NCBI GenBank assembly: GCA_023458375.1
Contig: JAEWZT010000005.1
Span: forward strand, 1 to 64,000
DNA: 64,000 nt
Direction of reading: 5' to 3'
DNA from: Bacillota bacterium
GTDB lineage: Bacteria; Bacillota; Clostridia; Christensenellales; CAG-314
Part shown: one piece after another, positions 42,946-51,184 of the stretch
Position numbering within the stretch: position 1 is the stretch's first letter
Layout of the letters: each line of letters begins with the position of its first letter
The notes under the pieces: model-generated
What the model saw: the letters and a program-made list of their open reading frames with translations, nothing else
The model's database searches: none
What the model was told of the DNA's origin: nothing
Program-made: the position numbers and the translations under genes

Positions 42946-43662
42946 TATATAGTTTTCAAAAATAATATTGTCGCAGTAGCGGCTGACTTTTTTTGCCTCT
43001 TGCTCGCTCCTTACCGTCCACGCTATTATGGGCATGCGCTTTTTAACCCTTAATATTTGCGGGCGGGCGATGTCTTCTGCGTCATAGCTTACAAATTGGC
43101 TTTTATTTGATTTAATGAAGAAAAGGTTTTTAAGCATGAACTTTTTCCACCAAGCCAAATCGGCGTCTTTAAAACAGGAAGAAAGCTGACCGCGGATATA
43201 TTGCGGGGTATTGTCGGCAAACCATTTAACTATAAAGGGGTTAAAGGATTGCAGCGCGAACTCGCCTTTGTAATCTTTAAGTATGTCTGCAACTTTTTGT
43301 TCCATTACGCCTATGTTTTTGTGGTCTTTAATTTCAATGAGCAAAGGCTGCCGCCCTTTAATAAAGTTCAAAAAATCTTTGAAGAGAGGTATCTTTTCCT
43401 CGCTGTTTAATATTGTAAGGTCTTTGATTTGAGAATAAGGAACTTCTCTTATGTCGGCGTCAAGACCCGTTAAGCGCTTCATATTTTCGTCGTGAAACAC
43501 AACCACCATGCCGTCCGCCGTCATATGCAAGTCCGTTTCAATGGCGTAGCCGCCCTTAATCGCCTTTTCAAAGGCTGAAAGGGTGTTTTCGGGCGAAGTT
43601 TCGTCGTGAAGCCCTCTGTGGGCTATTTTTTGTTTGGCAAGCCAGCTGTCGTAAATATTCAT
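42937..43662 (-). CDS. glpQ: Glycerophosphodiester phosphodiesterase
   Basis: Hydrolyses glycerophosphodiesters to glycerol 3-phosphate plus alcohol, 241 residues, cytoplasmic type without a signal peptide. GDPD motifs: IAHRGLHDETSPENT (His and Arg, residues 13-27), ETDLHMTADGMVVVFHDENMKRLTG (metal Glu/Asp and catalytic His), LIEIKDH, and the C-terminal WTVRSEQEA. The frame extends to 43677, but ATG at 43662 has GGGAGG 7-8 nt upstream. It is named glpQ in the broad sense (ugpQ-like). It diverges from lepA. Confidence 0.9.
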   Translation of the reverse strand: MNIYDSWLAKQKIAHRGLHDETSPENTLSAFEKAIKGGYAIETDLHMTADGMVVVFHDENMKRLTGLDADIREVPYSQIKDLTILNSEEKIPLFKDFLNFIKGRQPLLIEIKDHKNIGVMEQKVADILKDYKGEFALQSFNPFIVKWFADNTPQYIRGQLSSCFKDADLAWWKKFMLKNLFFIKSNKSQFVSYDAEDIARPQILRVKKRMPIIAWTVRSEQEAKKVSRYCDNIIFENYIPH

Positions 43663-43684
43663 TACAAATCCTCCCATAACTGAG

Positions 43685-43713
43685 ATTATACTCTTTTTTT
43701 ATCCCCTTGACAA
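43685..43713 (-). promoter_or_regulatory. Promoter of glpQ
   Basis: On the minus strand TTGTCA (43713-43708), 17-bp spacer, TATAAT (43690-43685). Confidence 0.8.
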
Positions 43714-43730
43714 CACATACAAAATATGAC

Positions 43731-43759
43731 TTGTCAAAAATAGTGAAATAAGTTAAAAT
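43731..43759 (+). promoter_or_regulatory. Promoter of lepA, predicted to give a leaderless mRNA
   Basis: TTGTCA (43731-43736), 17-bp spacer, TAAAAT (43754-43759). Exactly 6 nt lie between the -10 box and the ATG at 43766, so the start codon would be at +1. No Shine-Dalgarno is present. Confidence 0.75.
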
Positions 43760-43765
43760 ACCGCT

Positions 43766-45565
43766 ATGAAAAACATAAGAAACTTCTGCATAATAGCTCA
43801 CATTGACCACGGAAAATCCACGCTTGCCGACAGGCTCATTGAAATGACGGGGCTTGTGGAAAAGCGGGACATGTCCAACCAGCTTTTGGACAATATGGAG
43901 CTTGAACGCGAAAGGGGCATTACAATAAAGCTTACCCCCGCCAGAATGGAATATACCTGTGCCGCGGGAGAAAAATATATCTTAAACTTAATTGACACAC
44001 CCGGACACGTTGACTTTAACTATGAAGTTTCCCGTTCCCTTGCCGCCTGCGAGGGCGCTTTGCTTGTGGTGGACGCTTCGCAGGGAGTGGAAGCCCAGAC
44101 GCTTGCCAACTGCTATTTGGCGCTTGAAAACGATTTGGAAGTAATTCCCGTAATAAATAAAATTGACCTTCCCAGCGCGCGTATTGAGGACGCGGTGGAA
44201 GAAATTGCCGATTTAATCGGTATTGACGCCTCCGAAAGCCCAAAAATTTCGGCAAAAAACGGAACAAATATAGAGGACGTTTTAGAAGAAATCGTAAAAA
44301 AAGTTCCTCCGCCCCAAGGTGAAGCGGAGGCGCCGCTTAAAGCGCTTGTATTTGACTGCCAATACGACAATTACAAGGGCGTCTTGTGCTATGTAAGAAT
44401 TAAAGAGGGCGCCGTTAAGGTGGGGGATAAAATTAAGTTTTTTCAAACGCCCAACAAAAGCTACGACGTAACGGAAACGGGGGTCTTTGCTCCCGATATG
44501 AAGCCTACGGCAAGTTTAAGCGCCGGGGAAGTAGGCTATATTGCCGCAAGCATTAAAACCATTTCGGAAACGGAGGTGGGCGATACCATAACGGGCGCCG
44601 AAAACCCTTGTAAAGAGCCTTTAAAGGGTTATAAAAAGGTGCTTCCGATGGTTTATTGCGGTATTTTTCCCGCCGACGGAAGCAAATTCAATGACTTGCG
44701 GGAAGCTTTGGAAAAATTAAAGCTTAACGACAGCGCGTTGGTATACGAACCCGACTCTTCGGTAGCGCTAGGCTTCGGTTTCAGGTGCGGCTTTTTGGGG
44801 CTGCTTCATATGGAAATAATCCAAGAAAGGCTTGAAAGAGAATTTGACATGGACTTAGTTACCACCGCCCCCAGCGTTTCTTACAAGGTTTACACCACTT
44901 CGGGGGATGAGCTGACGATAGACAACCCCACAAAACTGCCCGCCGTTGACAAAATTGACAAGATAGAAGAGCCTATCGTGGAAGCAAATATTTACAGTCC
45001 GCCCGAATACGTCGGGTCAATAATGGAGCTTTGCCAAGACAAGCGCGGCATTTTCGTGGATATTACCTATCCCGACCCAAAACGCGCCTGTGTTAAATAT
45101 ATTCTGCCGCTAAACGAAATAATTTACGACTTTTTTGACACCTTAAAATCGCGCACACGGGGCTACGCCAGTTTAGACTACGAGCTAAAAGGTTACAGGG
45201 AAGGCAAGCTTATCCGCCTTGATATGCTGCTTAACGGCGAGCTTTGCGACGCGCTGTCTTTAATTGTCCACGAAAGCAGAGCCTACCAAAGGGGCAGGCA
45301 AATAGCCGAAAGGCTTCAAAAGGCAATCCCGCGGCAAATGTTTGAAATACCCGTTCAAGCGGCGATAGGGGGAAAGATAATTGCGCGCGAAACGGTTAAG
45401 GCGCTGCGCAAAGACGTTTTGGCGAAGTGCTACGGCGGCGACGTTACGCGCAAAAAGAAGCTTTTAGAAAAGCAGAAAGAGGGCAAAAAGAGAATGAGGC
45501 AAGTGGGGAGCGTAGCTATCCCCAGCGAGGCGTTTATTTCCATATTAAAAATTGACGATGATTAA
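43766..45565 (+). CDS. lepA: Elongation factor 4 (LepA)
   Basis: Ribosome-associated translational GTPase, 599 residues. G1 is AHIDHGKS at 11-18, then the switch RERGITIK, DTPGHVDF and NKIDLP. The LepA-specific C-terminal domain is present (RTRGYASLDYELKGYREGKLIRLDMLLNGE; ARETVKALRKDVLAKCYGGDVTRKKKLLEKQKEGKKRMR). It is followed by an overlapping DUF1284 gene and hemW. Its start codon has no ribosome binding site, and the promoter suggests leaderless translation. Confidence 0.97.
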   Translation: MKNIRNFCIIAHIDHGKSTLADRLIEMTGLVEKRDMSNQLLDNMELERERGITIKLTPARMEYTCAAGEKYILNLIDTPGHVDFNYEVSRSLAACEGALLVVDASQGVEAQTLANCYLALENDLEVIPVINKIDLPSARIEDAVEEIADLIGIDASESPKISAKNGTNIEDVLEEIVKKVPPPQGEAEAPLKALVFDCQYDNYKGVLCYVRIKEGAVKVGDKIKFFQTPNKSYDVTETGVFAPDMKPTASLSAGEVGYIAASIKTISETEVGDTITGAENPCKEPLKGYKKVLPMVYCGIFPADGSKFNDLREALEKLKLNDSALVYEPDSSVALGFGFRCGFLGLLHMEIIQERLEREFDMDLVTTAPSVSYKVYTTSGDELTIDNPTKLPAVDKIDKIEEPIVEANIYSPPEYVGSIMELCQDKRGIFVDITYPDPKRACVKYILPLNEIIYDFFDTLKSRTRGYASLDYELKGYREGKLIRLDMLLNGELCDALSLIVHESRAYQRGRQIAERLQKAIPRQMFEIPVQAAIGGKIIARETVKALRKDVLAKCYGGDVTRKKKLLEKQKEGKKRMRQVGSVAIPSEAFISILKIDDD

Positions 45566-45938
45566 GCTTAGACCCCATCATCTGCTTTGCGCTTCCCTTT
45601 ATGTTGAAAAGGGCTATTGCTCTGACTTTTGCGGCAACTTTTCAACTTTGCTCAGTCGTCTTAAAGAGGGCGAAAACTTTGTTTTAATCGAGGGGCTTGA
45701 TGACATTTGCGCCTTTTGCCCCCACGCAAAAAAAGAAGAAAAGCTTTGCGCGTCGCAGCAAAAAGTCGCATATTACGACGAAAGTATTTTGACCTTATTA
45801 AACCTGCGCTACGGCGCTCTTTACGGATACGGGCAAATCTTAAATAATTTAAAAAACCACATACCTTTTGCCCTTAATTTTTGCGGCGATTGCCAATGGC
45901 AAAGCCTGTGCCGCGATGTATCAAAAAAGTATGAATAG
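45558..45938 (+). CDS. DUF1284-domain protein
   Basis: 126 residues beginning MIKLRPHHLLC, the signature of DUF1284. It has several cysteines (CSDFCGNF, CAFCPHAKKE, CGDCQWQSLC) compatible with metal or iron-sulfur binding. Function is not established. The start overlaps the end of lepA by 8 nt and the end overlaps hemW by 8 nt, so the three genes are translationally coupled. Proximity to hemW hints at haem/iron-sulfur biology, but that is inference. Confidence 0.8.
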   Translation: MIKLRPHHLLCASLYVEKGYCSDFCGNFSTLLSRLKEGENFVLIEGLDDICAFCPHAKKEEKLCASQQKVAYYDESILTLLNLRYGALYGYGQILNNLKNHIPFALNFCGDCQWQSLCRDVSKKYE

Positions 45939-47052
45939 TTTAGGTCTATACATTCATATACCTTTTTGCGCCTCTAAATGCGCCTACTGCGCCTTTGACA
46001 GCGCCCCTTGTTCAGATTACCAACCCTACGTTAGGGCGCTTGTAAAGGAGATAAGAGGCAAAGCGGAAGGGTATTCAAAGGGCAGAATCTTAGACACCGT
46101 TTACTTTGGCGGAGGCACCCCTTCGCTGCTTTCAAAAGAACAGTTTTTACTTATTTTTCAAGAGATAAAAAGGGATTTTTCATTGTCGGGCGATTGCGAG
46201 ATAACCGTTGAAGTAAACCCCGCTTCGGCGGACTTTGACAAACTCAGCTTTTTAAAGGAGCAAGGCGTGAACAGGGTATCGGTAGGGCTGCAATGCGCAA
46301 ACGAGGACATTTTAAAAATCCTGCGCCGCCCCCACGGCTTAGCGCAATTTGCGGGCACGGCGGAAGACGTTAAAAGGGCGGGTATAACTAATTTTTCCGC
46401 CGACGTTATGATAGGGCTTCCTACGCAAAAAATTGAGGACGTTGAGCAAACGCTTTCCCTTGCGGTTAAAAGCGGCGTAAGCCATATATCTTGTTATGCT
46501 TTAAAAGTTGAAAGGGGAACGCCTTTTTACAGGCAAAGGGCTTCTTTAAGCTTGCCCTGCGACGACGAAACGGCGGATATGTATGACTTTTGCCTTAAAT
46601 ATTTAAAGGAAAGGGGCTTTGGCCGCTACGAAATAAGCAATTTTGCAAAAGAGGGCTTTGCCTGCCGCCACAACTTAAAGTATTGGCAAAGCTGCGACTA
46701 CCTTGCCGCAGGCGTATCGGCGGGTGGCTTTATTTCCCCTTACAGGTATCAAAACATAAAAAACACAGAAAAATATATTGACAAAATAAGCAAGGGAGAA
46801 AAAGTTTCCTACGGCGCTAAGCTAAGCAAAGATGAGCTTATGTTTGAATATATAATGATGGCGCTGCGCCTTGACAGCGGTTTTGACGTCAAAGATTTTT
46901 GCGCACGATTCGGCGGCTTTGAAGAATATTACGGTCAAAAAGCCAAGGCATTAATTGAAAAGGGTTTTTTGGAAAAAGTCGGGGACACAATCCGCGTTCC
47001 GAAAAATAAAAGCGGAGTGCTTAATTCCGTTTTAATTGAGCTGTTGTTTTGA
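45931..47052 (+). CDS. hemW: HemW-like radical-SAM haem chaperone (coproporphyrinogen III oxidase-related)
   Basis: 373 residues. Radical-SAM motif PFCASKCAYCAFDS, GGGTPSLL, SVGLQCANEDIL, and the HemN_C domain with RHNLKYWQSCDYLAAGVSAGGF and FEYIMMALRLDSGFD. HemW inserts haem or binds it; the HemN-type residues needed for decarboxylase activity are absent. An upstream in-frame start at 45868 would overlap DUF1284 by 71 nt, so ATG 45931 is preferred. The lepA-hemW order is conserved. Confidence 0.93.
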   Translation: MNSLGLYIHIPFCASKCAYCAFDSAPCSDYQPYVRALVKEIRGKAEGYSKGRILDTVYFGGGTPSLLSKEQFLLIFQEIKRDFSLSGDCEITVEVNPASADFDKLSFLKEQGVNRVSVGLQCANEDILKILRRPHGLAQFAGTAEDVKRAGITNFSADVMIGLPTQKIEDVEQTLSLAVKSGVSHISCYALKVERGTPFYRQRASLSLPCDDETADMYDFCLKYLKERGFGRYEISNFAKEGFACRHNLKYWQSCDYLAAGVSAGGFISPYRYQNIKNTEKYIDKISKGEKVSYGAKLSKDELMFEYIMMALRLDSGFDVKDFCARFGGFEEYYGQKAKALIEKGFLEKVGDTIRVPKNKSGVLNSVLIELLF

Positions 47053-47719
47053 AAATAACTGACCTTTTGGTTTAATTTTGTTAATTATAATAAACAACCT
47101 AGAAATCTATAAAATATGTTAAGTAATAAATGAAACCGCAATAATCCGTTCTTTTTTCCGCCCTTTGCTTGCAAATATTTCAATAAGTTCTGTTTGTAAA
47201 TTGCTATCTAAAAAAAATCTGCATTTTCGCCTTTAAGTATAAACCAAAACCCACAAACCCAATCCGTCCGCTAAGGCACTTTACAAAAAGTTTCGGTTCT
47301 GTTTTTGCATAAATGAAAAACACACAAGAACCCGCGCTTTCTCTTGGATTAAAAATATCTGTCTTGTTTTTGTCTTTATTTTCTTTTGCTTTTGCAATAA
47401 GCGAAAAACGCAAACAGCCGCTTTTTTGCATTAAAAAGTATCTGTTTTGATTTTTGCCTTTTCTTTTATATGTGCCTTATTCGCTATCTGCGCTTGACTT
47501 ATATGAAAGGTTTAAAAAAACGTTAAGCTTTATAAAAACTCCAAACGTCCGCAAAAACCCTCTATAATATGCTTTTTAAGGCGGCTAAGTTCAATCTTTT
47601 TATTAATATAAAGGCATATTAAAAGCGCAAAACCTAAAAGCAATGCGTAAAATTTTTACTAAAACACTTCCTTTTTATTAAAGCCTATTGTATTATTAAA
47701 CAAAGAGGAGAAAAATACG
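47053..47719. other. AT-rich intergenic region, 667 bp
   Basis: A 75-codon frame on the minus strand (47204-47431) lacks a ribosome binding site and looks like chance. I see no RNA gene or repeat. Confidence 0.5.
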
Positions 47720-48556
47720 TTGACTTTTATTGAATATGTTGAACAGCTATTCACAAAGTTTGAGTGGTGGTATATCGTTGAGATTATTTTTTTGTATATA
47801 TTGCTTGCCGCTACTTTTTCCTTTTATAAAAAGCACAACGGAACGTGGTTTGTTTACGTTCAGGCGGCGGGAATTTTTCTCGCTGCGTTAACTTGCCTTT
47901 TGGGTTTTCAAGGGCACAGGATATATATTTATATTATAATTTTGCTGCTTACCGTTTTCCCCATTGTCCTTTTTACCGCCGATATTAGGCGCAGTTTGTT
48001 TAGGCTTTCGTGGCGCAACTCAAAGTTTTCTTCCGTAACGCACCTTGATTTGGGGCAGGAAGAACTGCTTGCCGCAAGCGAAAGTATTATGCGCGCCTGT
48101 TTGGATATGAGCAAAAGCGATACCGGCGCTTTAATTATAATTCTTGACAAAGTTGACCCCGTAGTTGCGGAAAGCGGCGTCGCGGTAAATGCCGTAGTAA
48201 GCAGTCAGCTTTTGGAGGCGCTGTTTTTCCCCAAATCTCCCATGCATGACGGCGCGGTAATGGTGGTTGGAAACAGCATCGTCGCGGCGGGCTGCTATCT
48301 GCCTTTGTCCTCGCGCACCGATTTGCCGCGGGAGCTTGGCACGCGCCACCGCGCTGCGATAGGGCTTACCGAACAACTTCCGCAAGCGACAGCCATTGTG
48401 GTGTCGGAAGAAACAAGTATTATCTCCGCCGTTCACGACGGCAAAATGATTCGCTACCTTGACGGCGAAACGCTTCTCAAAATACTTAAACACGCTTTAA
48501 AAGTAACTAACGACGGCGAAGAAGAGCGCGCCATTTGGGGAAAAGTAAATGAATAA
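47720..48556 (+). CDS. cdaA: Diadenylate cyclase CdaA (DisA_N domain)
   Basis: Membrane-bound enzyme making c-di-AMP from two ATP, 278 residues. Three N-terminal transmembrane helices (about 17-35, 43-61, 69-86) precede the DAC domain with PMHDGAVMVV (DGA, about 176) and GTRHRAAIGL (RHR, about 208). Starts with TTG preceded by AGAGGAGAAA. In most Firmicutes the next genes are cdaR and glmM. Here only a 43-residue membrane peptide follows, overlapping by 8 nt. Confidence 0.95.
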   Translation: MTFIEYVEQLFTKFEWWYIVEIIFLYILLAATFSFYKKHNGTWFVYVQAAGIFLAALTCLLGFQGHRIYIYIIILLLTVFPIVLFTADIRRSLFRLSWRNSKFSSVTHLDLGQEELLAASESIMRACLDMSKSDTGALIIILDKVDPVVAESGVAVNAVVSSQLLEALFFPKSPMHDGAVMVVGNSIVAAGCYLPLSSRTDLPRELGTRHRAAIGLTEQLPQATAIVVSEETSIISAVHDGKMIRYLDGETLLKILKHALKVTNDGEEERAIWGKVNE

Positions 48557-48680
48557 AGAAAATAAGAAGAGTTTTAAAGAGTTTTTACGCGGAGTTTTTT
48601 TAAAAGATATAGTTTTAAAAATATTGGCGCTTTTAAGCTCCGTTGTGCTATGGCTTATATTGGGCTATTTATTTATCTAG
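48549..48680 (+). CDS. 43-residue single-pass membrane protein, CdaR-like N-terminal remnant
   Basis: ATG at 48549 overlaps the cdaA stop by 8 nt. The product has a basic N-terminus (MNKENKKSFKEFLRG) and one hydrophobic helix (residues about 20-43, DIVLKILALLSSVVLWLILGYLFI). The helix resembles the N-terminal membrane anchor of CdaR/YbbR proteins, which normally continue with several extracellular YbbR domains; none are present. A terminator follows immediately. It may be a minimal regulator of CdaA or the remnant of cdaR. Confidence 0.6.
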   Translation: MNKENKKSFKEFLRGVFLKDIVLKILALLSSVVLWLILGYLFI

Positions 48681-48686
48681 TTTTTT

Positions 48687-48711
48687 AACCCTTTTTAGGG
48701 TTTTATTTTTT
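48687..48711 (+). terminator. Terminator after the cdaA operon
   Basis: AACCCT (48687-48692), TTTT loop, AGGGTT (48697-48702), then TTATTTTTT. The T-run abuts the ribosome binding site of the next gene, so read-through or attenuation is possible. Confidence 0.6.
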
Positions 48712-48727
48712 GGAGGTTATTACTATA

Positions 48728-49915
48728 ATGACAGTAAAAGTTACGAGTATTCTTTTGCCTGAAAAAGGCGTGGATTTGAGCCGTTACGCCGTAATCGCTT
48801 GCGACCAGTTTACTTCGCAACCGCAGTATTGGGAAGAAGTTAACAGCCTAACCAAAGGTTACCCCAGCACGCGGCACATTACGCTGCCTGAAATTTACTT
48901 ATCCAAAACGACGGAAAGCGATATCGCGCTAATTAACGCCCAAATGAAAAGCTACCTTCAAAAGGGCGTTTTAAAAGATATAGGCGAAAGTATGGTGCTT
49001 GTCATACGCTCTACACCTTTTGCCAAAAGGCGCGTGGGCATTGTGCTTGCCGTTGACCTTGAAAACTACGATTACGCCCCGAAAAGCGCTTCGGCGGTAA
49101 GGGCTACCGAGGGCACGGTGCTTGAAAGGATACCCCCGCGCATACGCATACGCAAAGACGCTCTTTTGGAGCTTCCCCATATCATGCTTTTATACGACGA
49201 CAAAGAGAATAAGGTTTTACAGCCTTTGCTCAACAATTTAGACAAAATGCCCCTCCTTTATGACGCCGAGCTTATGTGCAACGGCGGTCATTTGACGGGT
49301 TATAAAATTGAAAACGCGCAGGAAGTTGCCCAAAGGATTGAACAAACCAAAAAGGGGAGCATTCTTTTTGCGGTGGGAGACGGAAACCATTCTTTGGCTA
49401 CCGCAAAAGCGCTCTGGGAAGAGCTTAAAAAGGATTTGTCCCAAGAGGAAAGGCAAAACCACCCCGCGCGTTTTGCGTTAGCCGAAGCGGTAAACCTTTA
49501 CGACGAAGGGCTTGTCTTTCAACCCATTCACAGAGTCGTTTTTAACGCCCCCAAAGCTTTAATGGACGAACTTGCCTCAATAGGCGGAAAGAGAAAGTGC
49601 CAAATGTATTTTGAGGGCAAAAATATCACTTTAAACTTGCCCATTGGAAGCGTGGACGCCGTTAGCGCCGTGCAGAAAGTAATTGACAAATACGTCGCGC
49701 AAGGCGTTTGCACCGTTGACTATGTTCACGGCGAAGCCGACACCCGCTTTGTGGTTGACGGGCATAAGGGCAGTTTGGGAATTTTGCTGCCCACCCTGCA
49801 AAAGGAAGAACTTTTTTCTTACGTGGAAAAAAACGGACCTTTGCCCCGCAAAACCTTTTCAATGGGAGAAGCGGTGGAAAAGCGCTACTATATGGAGGCG
49901 CGTAAGATTAAATAA
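48728..49915 (+). CDS. DUF1015-family protein
   Basis: 395 residues. The family signature GDGNHSLATAKALW is present near residue 220, together with the N-terminal ACDQFTSQPQYWEEV seen in the clostridial branch of DUF1015. Function has not been established to my knowledge; a kinase-like or phosphotransfer role has been suggested for some relatives in serine metabolism, which I cannot confirm here. Start ATG 48728 follows TGGAGGT. It converges with aspartokinase (3 bp apart). Confidence 0.85.
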   Translation: MTVKVTSILLPEKGVDLSRYAVIACDQFTSQPQYWEEVNSLTKGYPSTRHITLPEIYLSKTTESDIALINAQMKSYLQKGVLKDIGESMVLVIRSTPFAKRRVGIVLAVDLENYDYAPKSASAVRATEGTVLERIPPRIRIRKDALLELPHIMLLYDDKENKVLQPLLNNLDKMPLLYDAELMCNGGHLTGYKIENAQEVAQRIEQTKKGSILFAVGDGNHSLATAKALWEELKKDLSQEERQNHPARFALAEAVNLYDEGLVFQPIHRVVFNAPKALMDELASIGGKRKCQMYFEGKNITLNLPIGSVDAVSAVQKVIDKYVAQGVCTVDYVHGEADTRFVVDGHKGSLGILLPTLQKEELFSYVEKNGPLPRKTFSMGEAVEKRYYMEARKIK

Positions 49916-49918
49916 AAT

Positions 49919-51121
49919 TTACACTAAATCGTAATAAAGCTTGTTTGAAATACGCCTGCTTGAAGCTATTGAGCAGGCGTTTTCCGTTACGTCCATATAA
50001 AAAATCTCTTCGCCGCTTGCTTTGACGCTTTCTAAAATTCTTTCCCATAAAACGCCGCCGCTAAACAGCAGATAGGTATACAGGCAGGGGCGTTCGGCTA
50101 TTGTGCATTGACCGTAAGAATGAGAAAGCTCCTTCAACGCGGGCTGGCGGTAAATTAAAGTGCAAACGCTTCTGTCAAACCTTACCGAAAGGGCGTTTTT
50201 AGGAATTTTATTTCCCTCAAAGGTGGAGGGGTGGAAAATGTTATATAAATATCCCGCGCTTTCGGCAATGGTGATAAGTCCCTCCGCCTTTTTTTTGGAA
50301 ATCAAAGTCCCCTCGTCATATGGGTTATAAAAGTTAAGCAATTTAATGGGTATGCCTTTTTTTATTAAGGGAAGCACGGAATCGCGGTGTAAAACGTCGG
50401 CGCCCGCTTGGTTGATTTGCTGCATTTGCGAATAGGAAAGATGAGGGACTGTCAGCGGGTAAGAGATGATTTTTGGCGAAATAACCATAAGCCCAGCCAC
50501 GTCAAGGTAGTTTTCATAAAACGCGGCGTTTACCGCGCTTGCAAGTATCGCGCCGCTTATGTCGCTGCCCCCGCGCGGGAAGGTTGCGATTCCGCCTCCG
50601 TTTTTTCCGTAAAAGCCCGTCAACAGCGCATTTCCCCTGCCTTTAAGGGCATTTTTTAGGGCGCGGACGCTTTTGGCGTAGTTGATTTGTTTTTTTTCGT
50701 TTAATGAAACCACATTGCCGCTGTCAATAAAGGCAAAACCGAGGTAATGCGATATAATTTTGCCCGAAAGATATTCCCCCCTTGAAATTATAAAATCGCT
50801 TCCCTGCTCTTTATAATTTAAAAAAGCTTCCTCCATAAGTTCTTCCGCCTTAATATTGAGGCGGCAGGCGGCAATCAACTCTTTGTGTCTGTTTGAGATT
50901 TCCTTATAAAGGGGCAGTTCCTTAATGTCTTCTGCGGTTTTTGACAGCGCCGCAAGCTCAATGAGCATGTCGGTAATTTTGCTTTGCCCCGCATAGCCTT
51001 TTCCGATAGCCGACACCACTGCGTAACGCCTTTCGCCGTCGCTTTCAATTATTTTTTTGATTTTTTCCGCGTTATATTTTGTTACGGCGCTGCCGCCAAA
51101 CTTGCAAACTATTGCGCTCAT
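49919..51121 (-). CDS. Aspartokinase-like amino-acid kinase
   Basis: 400 residues of the amino-acid kinase family. KFGGSAV (7-13) binds ATP, with SRGEYLSGKIISHYL and the nucleotide loop GGGIATFPRGGSDISGAILA following; the latter is the aspartokinase signature. The C-terminal 100 residues correspond to the ACT region but are poorly conserved, so feedback control is uncertain. Catalyses aspartate to aspartyl phosphate, the first step toward lysine, threonine and methionine. The ATG has no Shine-Dalgarno; TATTAT lies 5 nt upstream, suggesting a leaderless transcript, though the -35 is weak. Confidence 0.85.
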   Translation of the reverse strand: MSAIVCKFGGSAVTKYNAEKIKKIIESDGERRYAVVSAIGKGYAGQSKITDMLIELAALSKTAEDIKELPLYKEISNRHKELIAACRLNIKAEELMEEAFLNYKEQGSDFIISRGEYLSGKIISHYLGFAFIDSGNVVSLNEKKQINYAKSVRALKNALKGRGNALLTGFYGKNGGGIATFPRGGSDISGAILASAVNAAFYENYLDVAGLMVISPKIISYPLTVPHLSYSQMQQINQAGADVLHRDSVLPLIKKGIPIKLLNFYNPYDEGTLISKKKAEGLITIAESAGYLYNIFHPSTFEGNKIPKNALSVRFDRSVCTLIYRQPALKELSHSYGQCTIAERPCLYTYLLFSGGVLWERILESVKASGEEIFYMDVTENACSIASSRRISNKLYYDLV

Positions 51122-51184
51122 ACTTAATAATATATGAAGGGTTTTGCATTAAAAAACATAGAACTTATACAAAAAAACAAGCGT

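Noticed and set aside
47204..47431. 75-codon open frame on the minus strand between hemW and cdaA
   Set aside because: No ribosome binding site, low-quality composition (many Phe/Lys/Cys without pattern), and no recognisable motif in an AT-rich spacer.
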